A DNA stretch of 64,000 nt from JALQTD01 sp036825655 (GTDB taxonomy: Bacteria > Bacteroidota > Bacteroidia > Flavobacteriales_D > Sanyastnellaceae), in the NCBI GenBank assembly GCA_036825655.1, contig DAISXU010000002.1:5797-69796 (forward strand), written 5' to 3'. Below, piece by piece: positions 9,377-17,598 of this stretch. A model generated the notes under the pieces. That model saw only the letters and a list, made by a program, of their open reading frames with translations. It did not search any database and was not told where the DNA came from. Position 1 is the stretch's first letter, and each line of letters opens with the position of its first letter. The translations under genes were made by a program, and so were the position numbers.

Positions 9377-10275
9377 GTGAGTCACCATTTGGTCCTGAGC
9401 GGATCTTTGCTGGGGTTGAGCCCCATTACGGATCGCGCGAATCCGCGAAAGCCGTTTTGATTCCCGTCCCTTACGATGGGACTTCCACTTGGGGCAAGGG
9501 GGCGGATGCCGGACCAGCAGCGCTGCTGGATGCTGCTGATAACATGGAGTTGTATGACATTGAAACAGGGACGGAGGTTTACCGCGAGGGCATCCACTTG
9601 GCTGCAGCCGTGACGGAGGATTCCAGCCCTGAAGCGATGACAGACGCCGTTCGCAGCGCCGTCAAAGCCGTCCTAGATGAAGGAAAAATTCCAGTAGTTT
9701 TGGGTGGCGAACATAGCGTTTCGATTGGTGCCATTCAAGCCGCTTCGGCGGCGCACTCCAACTTGACTGTTTTGCACTTGGATGCGCATGCAGACCTGAG
9801 GGATGCTTACCATGGTTCCGCTTGCAACCATGCTTGTGCGCTGCATTGGGCCTCTAACCATTGCAACTTGGTTCAGGTTGGCATCCGTTCGATGGATGAA
9901 AGTGAACGGGCATTCGAGCAGGCCGGGAATGTCTTTTACGGCCATGATTGCCACCATCGAAATGATGCTTCTTGGATGTCCGATGTGCTTGCAGCTCTCG
10001 GGCCAGCAGGCACGCCGATGTACCTGACCATTGATTTGGACGCTTTCGACCCTGCTTTCGTGCCTGACACAGGTACACCAGAGCCGGGTGGCCTCAACTG
10101 GTATCAAGTGACCCAATTGTGCCGACTCGCCATGGAACGTTTCCATGTTGTCGGGTTCGATGTGGTTGAATTGGCTGCTCATTCAGGCAGCAAGCCCAGT
10201 GATTTCCTCGCAGCGAAATTGGTCTACAAACTCCTTACCTACGCACTTAAGCCGGCTCCATTGCTGGCTCAATGA
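9373..10275 (+). CDS. speB: Agmatinase (ureohydrolase family)
   Basis: This 300-residue cytoplasmic enzyme hydrolyses agmatine to putrescine and urea. All manganese-binding motifs of the arginase/agmatinase family are present: GGEHSVS near residue 115, LHLDAHADLRD near 138 and TIDLDAFDPAFVPDTGTPEPGG near 220. Length is normal for the family. The start codon overlaps the speA stop (ATGA), and its own stop overlaps the next start in the same way. It links the decarboxylase to the deoxyhypusine-synthase-like enzyme, which could use the putrescine or the agmatine. Confidence 0.93.
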   Translation: MSESPFGPERIFAGVEPHYGSRESAKAVLIPVPYDGTSTWGKGADAGPAALLDAADNMELYDIETGTEVYREGIHLAAAVTEDSSPEAMTDAVRSAVKAVLDEGKIPVVLGGEHSVSIGAIQAASAAHSNLTVLHLDAHADLRDAYHGSACNHACALHWASNHCNLVQVGIRSMDESERAFEQAGNVFYGHDCHHRNDASWMSDVLAALGPAGTPMYLTIDLDAFDPAFVPDTGTPEPGGLNWYQVTQLCRLAMERFHVVGFDVVELAAHSGSKPSDFLAAKLVYKLLTYALKPAPLLAQ

Positions 10276-11261
10276 TCTCAATCATGCAAGAATCAGGATT
10301 CATCCGCTCTTTTACTGAGCGGCATTACAAGCATTTCAATGCGGCGGTTGTGCCCGAGGCGGCAGCAGCGTATGAAGCTCACCTCGAAGCGGGGGGGAAG
10401 ATGATGGTCACCTTGGCGGGTGCCATGTCTACAGCCGAACTCGGCAAGTCCCTTGCGGAAATGATTCGGCAGGATAAGGTCCACGCCATTTCATGCACGG
10501 GTGCCAACCTCGAGGAGGACATCATGAACCTCGTTGCGCATACCCATTATGCCCGTGTTCCCAATTACCGTGACCTCACCCCTCAGGAAGAGCAAGAACT
10601 TCTCGACCGAGGAATGAACCGCGTCACTGACACGTGCATTCCGGAGGAGGAGGCTTTTAGGCGTTTGGAGCAGCACATGGTGGACCTCTGGAAGGCAGCT
10701 GAATCCGAAGGCCGCCGCCACTTCCCCCACGAGTATTTTTACCAGGCTCTGAACAGTGGTGTCCTCGAACAGTATTATGAAATCGACCCCAAGGACAGCT
10801 GGATGATTGCTGCAGCAGAAAAGAATCTACCGATCATTTGCCCGGGTTGGGAAGATAGCACCTTGGGCAACATTTTTGCAGCTCATTGCATTGTCCAGGA
10901 CGTGCAGCCGTCGACTGTCAAGAGTGGCATCGAGTACATGATTTGGTTGGCTGATTGGTACACGGAGACCACGAAGGACTCGACCATTGGATTTTTCCAA
11001 GTTGGAGGGGGAATCGCGGGAGATTTCCCCATATGCGTCGTGCCGATGCTTCACCAGGATTTGGGCCGTGAAGAGGTTCCACTTTGGGCCTATTTCTGCC
11101 AAATCTCGGATTCCACCACCTCGTATGGCAGTTATTCTGGGGCAGTTCCCAACGAGAAAATTACTTGGGGAAAACTAGGGATCGACACGCCGAAGTTCAT
11201 CATCGAATCCGACGCCACCATTGTAGCACCCCTCGTATTTGGTTGGTTATTAAATTGGTAA
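10272..11261 (+). CDS. Deoxyhypusine-synthase-like protein of the polyamine operon
   Basis: This 329-residue homologue of deoxyhypusine synthase keeps the catalytic lysine: K301 in ITWGKLGID corresponds to the active-site lysine in the SWGK motif of the human enzyme. The NAD-binding region with SCTGANLEEDIMN and the FQVGGGIAGDFP segment are also conserved. Bacteria lack eIF5A, the normal substrate, so this protein presumably transfers an aminobutyl group to a small amine or acts on agmatine or putrescine to make a longer polyamine. That is inference from its family chemistry and its place after speA and speB. It overlaps speB by 4 bp, and its TAA shares one base with the next ATG. Confidence 0.88.
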   Translation: MISIMQESGFIRSFTERHYKHFNAAVVPEAAAAYEAHLEAGGKMMVTLAGAMSTAELGKSLAEMIRQDKVHAISCTGANLEEDIMNLVAHTHYARVPNYRDLTPQEEQELLDRGMNRVTDTCIPEEEAFRRLEQHMVDLWKAAESEGRRHFPHEYFYQALNSGVLEQYYEIDPKDSWMIAAAEKNLPIICPGWEDSTLGNIFAAHCIVQDVQPSTVKSGIEYMIWLADWYTETTKDSTIGFFQVGGGIAGDFPICVVPMLHQDLGREEVPLWAYFCQISDSTTSYGSYSGAVPNEKITWGKLGIDTPKFIIESDATIVAPLVFGWLLNW

Positions 11262-11557
11262 TGAGTAACTCACAGAAACCTCCGATGAAGCGGGTAATTA
11301 AGAATTACCAAAACATCGAACAACGGCACATTGATCTGATTGCCGCTGCCTTTCCTGAGGGCTTCGGCGACGATGATTTGCAGTTGTTGACCTTGCCTAC
11401 AGGGAAGTATTTACGTGCACTTGAGGTGCGCACCGAAGACACGGTTTACCTTTTTCGAATCGATAGTGAAATGATGGAAGTGCTTGAAGAAGCGACGGAC
11501 GATGATTTCACCATGGATGTTGATTCTGAATTGCCTGAGGCGGACAACGAGGAATAA
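11261..11557 (+). CDS. Small acidic protein at the end of the polyamine operon
   Basis: This 98-residue protein starts at an ATG sharing one base with the preceding stop (TAATG), so it is almost certainly cotranscribed with the polyamine genes. The N-terminus is basic and the C-terminus strongly acidic (about 25 residues rich in D and E, ending PEADNEE). There is no signal peptide or membrane helix. I do not recognise a functional domain. The coupling suggests a cytoplasmic role connected to polyamine metabolism or polyamine binding, but that is only context. Confidence 0.75.
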   Translation: MSNSQKPPMKRVIKNYQNIEQRHIDLIAAAFPEGFGDDDLQLLTLPTGKYLRALEVRTEDTVYLFRIDSEMMEVLEEATDDDFTMDVDSELPEADNEE

Positions 11558-11585
11558 AGTCAACTTTATGTGCTACTTTATAGCC

Positions 11586-14234
11586 ATGAAGTATGCTATT
11601 TCGTTATTTGTTTCTGTCTTTTCATCGGTTTTAATTGCTCAAACGCCGCCTGTTTCTTTGCTCGGTGGAGATCCTTTAGGCACAACTCCACCGGATTGGC
11701 CAAGTCAGGCGAATTCGGTTCAACCGTCTGCGCGTTGGTCGAGCGAACTGCTCGGCAGCCCTCTCCCGACCAATGCTTGGTGGCTCAACTTTGTGGTAGG
11801 AAGCGAGTCTGGGCCAGCGAATGCCTTGCCGTACATTGTTAAATGTACCGGGAGTGGTTTGCAGTGTTGCCAGCCCAGTTCATTTGGAAACGCCCAATTC
11901 GTGGGCTCTGCGTGGGTGGCGAATTGGACCTTGGGCGCTACCGAGGCGATGGGAAACCATGAGGTGGTTGCTTTTGATCCCTTGTCTGTGACCGTGGAAT
12001 GGGGAAGCGGAGGCCTTGTGGTTCCTGTGGTCAGGGGAATGGCTTATGTTTCAGCGTTCTATTCTGGATGGACACCTGAGTTCACAACAGTTCATGCGAT
12101 TCTTTCGGTCAATGGACTTGCTCCTGAGACGGCAATCACTTCGGATCGATTTGAGGTGGTATTGAACAATGGTCAAACTTGGGTTGCCTATGCTTCTTCT
12201 CCCCTCACGCTTTCTGCTAATGGCGGTGTTTTGCAAGCGTCCGGCCCATTTGAAGGGGGCATTCGCTGGGCAGTGATGACTTCGAACGAGATGAGCATTC
12301 CTGAATCCGTTTTGGACGCCCATGCGGATGCGGTTCCGATGGGCGGGGATGTGATGGCAACTGCAGAGGGGGACCAGGCCGTATTGCAGTTTCATTGGAA
12401 CACCCAAAGTTTGACCGGTGGAGCAGCGGGCGCGGCGCCATTGCAATTTGCCTTGCCGCACCACCTTGAAGTCCTCCAGGAATCCTCCCTTGCCGGGGCT
12501 TCGGCGGGCACAATCAAGGGTCAAATGAACGCCATAGGCGCTCAAGTTTGGAACATGACTGAGGAATTGACCGCCATTGGTTTTGAGTCGCCTGGCGGCA
12601 TCGAACCTGCGCTGCAACCCCATGTGGAATCTGCTTTGGCTGAGGATTTGAACTTTCCCATTACAGCAGGGGACACTTATTTTGGAGGAAAACAGCTCGC
12701 AGCAGTTGGGCGGTTGGCGCTCATTGCAGATGAGTTGGGAGATGCGAGCTCAGGCGCAACAGCGCGCGCGAACTTGAACGCCGCTCTCACGCCTTGGTTG
12801 GAAGGCACCAACGGCGATCCGCTTCGTTACGACGCAACTTGGGGGGGAGTGGTGAGCGCGTCTGGAGGAAGTTTTGATCAAGGTTCCTACAACGATCACC
12901 ATTTCCATTATGGTTATTTTCTATATGCCGCGGCTGTCATGGCGAAGGATGACCCTGCTTGGGCTGCTCAGTGGGGAGATGAGGTAAACCAAATCCTCCG
13001 GAATATAGCCAACCCCACCGATTCAGACCCGCATTACACAATGGCCCGGAACAAAGACTGGTTCGTCGGTCATTCATGGGCTCAAGGACTGTATGAAGGA
13101 GGCGATGGTCGGAACCAAGAAAGCAGTTCCGAAGCGGTCAATGCCTGGTATGGCGTATACCTCTGGGGCCTCGCCATTGGAGATGAACGCATCCGCGATT
13201 TGGGCCGCCTCATGCTGGCAACAGAAATGCGTGCTACCCATACCTATTGGCAAATCACCAGCGATTCGGAAATCTATCCTGAGCCATTTGCAAGCAATAA
13301 GGTGGTCGGGGTTTTGTGGAGCAACAAGGTGGATCACGCCACGTGGTTTGGTGGTAATTTGGAGTTCATTCATGGCATCCAGATGCTCCCTTATACCCCC
13401 ATTTCTGAGGAGTTATTGCGCCCCGAGTGGATTGAGGAAGAATACCCGGTTGTCTCGGCGGCCCTGGATGATCCCTTCATTGGCGAAGGCTGGAAGGGTT
13501 TCATCTACATGGCGCATGCCATCATCGACCCGGTATCGGCTTGGTGGGAGGTTGATGGATTGACAGGGTACGACGATGGCAACACAAAAACCAATACGCT
13601 GTACTGGCTCGCAACACGACCTGGTGCAGATGGCATTCAAACTGAACCGGTGGATGCGCAGGTGACCTTTTCAGTTGACATGTCCAATACGGCCTTGGTG
13701 AATGGTTCGGTTTACATCACCGGAAATGGCTTAGACAGTTGGTGCGGTACGTGCATCGCCATGTCGGATGAGGATGGAGATGGCGTATTCACCAAGACCA
13801 TGTCTTTGCCTTCTGGGGCCGTTGAGTACAAATTCCTCAACGGAGGTTGGGACGGCGCTGAGTCGTTTGATCCCGCAATCCATGGGGCATGCACTTTGAC
13901 CACAGGCGAATTCACGAATCGCTTGGTTACGGTACCTGAAGGCGTCGCCTCATTAGCCGTACCTGTTGTGTGTTTCAATAGTTGTGAGCCGTGTTCCGGA
14001 CAGCCATGTGCGAGTGACACCAATGGAAATGGCATCTGCGATGAGGATGACATAGCCGGATGCACTTACACCTGGTCAGCCAATTTTGATCCGTTGGCTA
14101 CCATGGATGACGGGTCATGTGAGGACCCCGGAGGCACCAACGCGAGCTGCGTTGCCGACCTGACCGAGGATGGTGTGGTTACGATTTCGGACTTATTGCT
14201 CGTTTTGGCCGCTTTCGGGGAGGTGTGTGAGTGA
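11586..14234 (+). CDS. Secreted GH81 endo-1,3-beta-glucanase with C-terminal binding modules
   Basis: This 882-residue protein starts at ATG 11586 with signal peptide MKYAISLFVSVFSSVLIAQ. The GH81 catalytic domain spans about residues 30-690, with D437 in NDHHFHYGY and the glutamates E512 and E516 in NQESSSEAVNAWYG. GH81 enzymes hydrolyse 1,3-beta-glucans such as laminarin or callose (family knowledge). From about 693 to 790 a beta-sandwich resembles starch-binding-type CBMs (VTFSVDMSN, VEYKFLNGGWDG). Next come a CTYTWSANFDPLATMDDGSC module near 825-847 and a single dockerin-like loop, DLTEDGVVTISDLL, at the very end. No T9SS sorting domain is seen. The 3' end overlaps recQ by 42 bp. Confidence 0.9.
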   Translation: MKYAISLFVSVFSSVLIAQTPPVSLLGGDPLGTTPPDWPSQANSVQPSARWSSELLGSPLPTNAWWLNFVVGSESGPANALPYIVKCTGSGLQCCQPSSFGNAQFVGSAWVANWTLGATEAMGNHEVVAFDPLSVTVEWGSGGLVVPVVRGMAYVSAFYSGWTPEFTTVHAILSVNGLAPETAITSDRFEVVLNNGQTWVAYASSPLTLSANGGVLQASGPFEGGIRWAVMTSNEMSIPESVLDAHADAVPMGGDVMATAEGDQAVLQFHWNTQSLTGGAAGAAPLQFALPHHLEVLQESSLAGASAGTIKGQMNAIGAQVWNMTEELTAIGFESPGGIEPALQPHVESALAEDLNFPITAGDTYFGGKQLAAVGRLALIADELGDASSGATARANLNAALTPWLEGTNGDPLRYDATWGGVVSASGGSFDQGSYNDHHFHYGYFLYAAAVMAKDDPAWAAQWGDEVNQILRNIANPTDSDPHYTMARNKDWFVGHSWAQGLYEGGDGRNQESSSEAVNAWYGVYLWGLAIGDERIRDLGRLMLATEMRATHTYWQITSDSEIYPEPFASNKVVGVLWSNKVDHATWFGGNLEFIHGIQMLPYTPISEELLRPEWIEEEYPVVSAALDDPFIGEGWKGFIYMAHAIIDPVSAWWEVDGLTGYDDGNTKTNTLYWLATRPGADGIQTEPVDAQVTFSVDMSNTALVNGSVYITGNGLDSWCGTCIAMSDEDGDGVFTKTMSLPSGAVEYKFLNGGWDGAESFDPAIHGACTLTTGEFTNRLVTVPEGVASLAVPVVCFNSCEPCSGQPCASDTNGNGICDEDDIAGCTYTWSANFDPLATMDDGSCEDPGGTNASCVADLTEDGVVTISDLLLVLAAFGEVCE

Positions 14235-16400
14235 AGGGTGTTGTGACCGCACCATCCACCGCACCAACTTGATTTCGAAGTAGCTGAATTCCTCTCCCAC
14301 GGCATCACGGATTTCACGAAGTCCTGCTTTTGGGTTAGCTCGCCAGGCGGTTTGCAATGGGTTGATTTTTGCAGGGTCGATGAGCCGCGTTGAATCGATG
14401 AGGTTGGCTTCTGCTGCTTCCAGCAAGTGACCTTCCACGGTGCTTTGAGATAAGGACCTTTCTGCCATCAATTGATTCATGCTGAATCCTGCATTCCAAA
14501 GTGCAGCAGTCTTCGTCAAGGTTTTCGAGTGGCCCGATTTCTTTTTCGGTGGTTTTCGATGGATTGGTGCGCGTCGATCGGGCATGTTGGGCGTGAGATT
14601 CCATTGAGCACATCCCGCTCTGATGGCTTCAAGAAACTGTTCCCCAAACTGCTCCGCTTTCATTTCACCGATGCCTGTGATTTGCAACAAGTCATCCACC
14701 GATGAGGGGCGAAATGCGGAGAGTTCACGCAAGGTGTTGTCGCCTACAATCACGTAAGCGGGGACATTGCGCTGGTTGGCTAATTCCTTTCGGGTGATGC
14801 GCAGGGATTCGAACAATTCCGAATGCAATTCTGGACCACCTGCAGGCGTTTGCTTCGCGGGCAGATCGGGCTGAGGTTTCAGTTGGGTCAGGAAGACTGT
14901 GGTTTGACCTTTGAGAATTTCCCAGCTCTTCTCGTTGAGCGTGAGCACCGGGTACTTTCCCAACTCTTGATGGACCAATCCTCGTTGTATCAGCTCTTTT
15001 CCAAAACTCAACCACGCATTTTTTGGATGCTCTTTCCCAATTCCAAATGTTGAAATTGCACGGTGGGATTCAGGAATGCGCGCAGCTTGTGAACCACGCA
15101 GCAGATCGATGCAATAACTCAAACCAAAGGGAACGGGCAGACGGGCCACCGTTGAAAGCAATTTCTGAGCTTCTACGGTGCCATCAAAGGTGGCTCTTGG
15201 GGACAAACAATTGTCGCAATTGCCGCACGATTCTGGCGCATCTTCTCCGAAATAATTCAAGAGCATTCGCCTGCGGCAGGTGGGGGATTCGGCAAAGTCA
15301 ACCATGCGCCTCAGCTTATTGGTCATCAGCGCGGTTTGCTCTTCGTTGCCATCGACTTCGCACATTGGAAGCATCCGGCTGTAATCTCCCGCTCCACCGA
15401 ACAGGAGCACTTGGCTTGGTTCGCCATCTCGACCAGCTCTGCCCGTTTCTTGATAATAGCCCTCCAAGTTTTTGGGCATGTCGGCGTGCACCACAAACCG
15501 AACATTGCTTTTATCAATGCCCATTCCGAATGCAATGGTTGCCACTACAATGCGCACATCATCCCGAAGAAACGCTGTTTGGCGATTTGCTCGTACCTCC
15601 GCATTCAATCCCGCATGGTAGGATACAGCATCGAATCCAGCGGCTTGTAAATCCTCGGCCAGTTCTTCGGTGCTGCGTCGGCTGGTGCAGTAAATGATCC
15701 CGGATTCGTTGTCGAATCGATTGAGAAACGTCTGCAATCGGTCCTTCCAGCCCCGTTTGGGTTCCACAGCGTAATGGAGATTGGGCCGGTCAAAGCTGCT
15801 GATGAAGGTGCGCGGTGATGTGAGGTTGAGTTGGTTTAAAATATCCCTCCTCGTGAGCTCATCGGCGGTTGCTGTAAGGGCAATAACAGGTACTTCTGGC
15901 CATTGGGCTTTCAATTCTCCCAGACCCAAGTAACTGGGTCGAAAGTCATGCCCCCATTGAGAAACGCAATGGGCCTCATCAATGGCGATGAGGTTGAGTT
16001 GAATGGTCCTCAGTTGTTCCAACAACGCACCACCTCCAGCAAAAAGTCGCTCCGGGGCGACATACAACAACTTCAACTCTCCCCGCATTGCCTGGCCAAA
16101 AACTCCCCGCTCCTCTTCCATGGAAAGGCTGGAATTCAAATAGGCGGCTTTTACCCCTTGCAAGTTGAGTCCATCCACTTGATCCTTCATCAAAGCAATC
16201 AATGGTGAAATCACCAAAGCCGTTCCGGACTTGGCAATTGCTGGAAACTGATAGCAAAGGGATTTCCCCCCTCCAGTGGGCATCAAGACCAGTGCGTCCT
16301 GACCAGCCATCACATGGTCGATTGCGGGCCGCTGGTTGGGCCGCAGCTCCGAAAAACCGAAGGTGGATCGCAACAAGGAGAGGTCAGTTGCACTTAACAT
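14193..16400 (-). CDS. recQ: ATP-dependent DNA helicase RecQ
   Basis: This 735-residue 3'-5' DNA helicase acts in recombination and fork repair. Walker A is MPTGGGKS (K46), the DEAH box with the aromatic-rich loop is IDEAHCVSQWGHDFRPSY near residue 140, motif VI is YYQETGRAGRDG, and the zinc site is CRRRM...CGNCDNC. Winged-helix and HRDC domains follow; a basic linker (HRKPPKKKSGHSK) leads to an additional C-terminal helix-turn-helix-like segment. Length and layout are normal for Bacteroidota RecQ. Its tail overlaps the convergent GH81 gene. Confidence 0.97.
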   Translation of the reverse strand: MLSATDLSLLRSTFGFSELRPNQRPAIDHVMAGQDALVLMPTGGGKSLCYQFPAIAKSGTALVISPLIALMKDQVDGLNLQGVKAAYLNSSLSMEEERGVFGQAMRGELKLLYVAPERLFAGGGALLEQLRTIQLNLIAIDEAHCVSQWGHDFRPSYLGLGELKAQWPEVPVIALTATADELTRRDILNQLNLTSPRTFISSFDRPNLHYAVEPKRGWKDRLQTFLNRFDNESGIIYCTSRRSTEELAEDLQAAGFDAVSYHAGLNAEVRANRQTAFLRDDVRIVVATIAFGMGIDKSNVRFVVHADMPKNLEGYYQETGRAGRDGEPSQVLLFGGAGDYSRMLPMCEVDGNEEQTALMTNKLRRMVDFAESPTCRRRMLLNYFGEDAPESCGNCDNCLSPRATFDGTVEAQKLLSTVARLPVPFGLSYCIDLLRGSQAARIPESHRAISTFGIGKEHPKNAWLSFGKELIQRGLVHQELGKYPVLTLNEKSWEILKGQTTVFLTQLKPQPDLPAKQTPAGGPELHSELFESLRITRKELANQRNVPAYVIVGDNTLRELSAFRPSSVDDLLQITGIGEMKAEQFGEQFLEAIRAGCAQWNLTPNMPDRRAPIHRKPPKKKSGHSKTLTKTAALWNAGFSMNQLMAERSLSQSTVEGHLLEAAEANLIDSTRLIDPAKINPLQTAWRANPKAGLREIRDAVGEEFSYFEIKLVRWMVRSQHPSLTHLPESGQNEQ

Positions 16401-16435
16401 GCCCCTAAGTTACCTCTTCATGCGCTCCTCCGCCA

Positions 16436-16846
16436 TCAATGATCCTGATCCCGGCTGAGGAATAGCGCCGATCCGCAGTAGCAGATTCCTTCCGCGTCAG
16501 TGGGCAGGGAAGTCACGGTGTTGCTCCGATGCTCTTTGTCAGAACCGCTCAAATTCCAAAGGCCTTCTTCATTCACACTCCAAATGGGCAGGTCTGGGTT
16601 AGCCCGCCGAATCAAGGGCTGTGCTGTCAAGAAAGTTGTAGACAAGGGAATTGCTTCCAGGGATTCGCACGCTGCGGCGCAACCTACTTGTGAGGTTATT
16701 CCTGCCTGGATGTAGCCCAACCGGTGGTGTGTGAATTCTGCATCAAAACGCGGAGTTTGGCTTTGCCCCCATGCCATTCCAATGAACATGAAACACCCAG
16801 ATAGTAGGCTCAATCTCACGCGGTGTCGGGTAGTAGTGTTCTGCAT
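16436..16846 (-). CDS. Small secreted protein of unknown function
   Basis: This protein has 136 residues from ATG 16846; a TTG two codons upstream is also possible. It has an N-terminal signal peptide ending near GMAWGQ and four further cysteines, two of them in the C-terminal GICYCGS. It begins only 6 bp after the stop of the preceding secreted protein and closes a three-gene secreted cassette. I do not recognise a family. The Cys near the end recalls the FCNG/WCDG segments of the two upstream proteins but is not clearly homologous. Confidence 0.6.
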   Translation of the reverse strand: MQNTTTRHRVRLSLLSGCFMFIGMAWGQSQTPRFDAEFTHHRLGYIQAGITSQVGCAAACESLEAIPLSTTFLTAQPLIRRANPDLPIWSVNEEGLWNLSGSDKEHRSNTVTSLPTDAEGICYCGSALFLSRDQDH

Positions 16847-16852
16847 GGCCAA

Positions 16853-17587
16853 TCAGTTGCAGGGTCCCCATTGCGGTGCGCCGTTACAGAACTTGAGGGT
16901 TTCTCCCTGGCTTCCTGGTGCGACCGTTACCCACTCCGAACCATCCCAGAACATCATCGTTCCTGTTGGGGTTGACTCATCCGCTTGTGGCGTCAAGTTG
17001 AGGACGCTTCCGTTATCGAACACCAGGCCATAAGGCATGTGCGCTATGCCAGAAGCATCGATGTACAGAGCACTGTCAGGGCTAGCTGCATCGACAACGA
17101 ATGGCAACGTGCCTTGATCCACATCATAAACAGCAAACATGTTTGCACCGCCATTGGCAGATTGGTTGGCTGTGAGCTCCCAGTCCCGAGTCGGGAAAGA
17201 GGCCGAGCTGCTGGTGTCCCAAAACCGAATGCGTGTGTTGTTCTCCTTCAAGGTGAGCGTACCGGGGCCAGCACCATCATGAACAGTTGCATCAAAGCCA
17301 ACTTCCACCGGAGATTGATAGACGATGTCTGAATAACTCGTGCCGTTGTATACCGTATCCGAAATTTCAAAATAAACATGAGGCGGCAAGTAAACCGTAT
17401 CCAAAGTGGATGTGTTCGATGCACTCAATGAGAGCAGGCTATCTTGAAGGGCACGAAGGTCTAAGCGCACGTAGGATCTCCCGTTGCTTGATGAAATCGA
17501 TACTTGGGCTTGAACCTGATTCAGTTCAGTGAATGCCAAGGCCAACATGATGAGGGCAGAAAGCCAAAAGTGAAATGGAATCTTCAT
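16853..17587 (-). CDS. Secreted protein with WGPC-type tail, paralogous in part to its upstream neighbour
   Basis: This protein has 244 residues from ATG 17587, with a signal peptide ending ELNQVQAQ. After it, SYVRLDLRALQDSL resembles SYTRLDLLRLMST at the same place in the neighbouring 538-residue protein. The C-terminus ETLKFCNGAPQWGPCN matches the internal DELHWCDGKPTWGPC of that neighbour, preceded in both by a short W-rich strand (MMFWDGSEWVTV). The middle is predicted beta-rich. It ends exactly where the neighbour goes on to add a FISUMP domain. Surface or extracellular location is likely; function is unknown. Confidence 0.72.
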   Translation of the reverse strand: MKIPFHFWLSALIMLALAFTELNQVQAQVSISSSNGRSYVRLDLRALQDSLLSLSASNTSTLDTVYLPPHVYFEISDTVYNGTSYSDIVYQSPVEVGFDATVHDGAGPGTLTLKENNTRIRFWDTSSSASFPTRDWELTANQSANGGANMFAVYDVDQGTLPFVVDAASPDSALYIDASGIAHMPYGLVFDNGSVLNLTPQADESTPTGTMMFWDGSEWVTVAPGSQGETLKFCNGAPQWGPCN

Positions 17588-17598
17588 GAGGATAGGAT

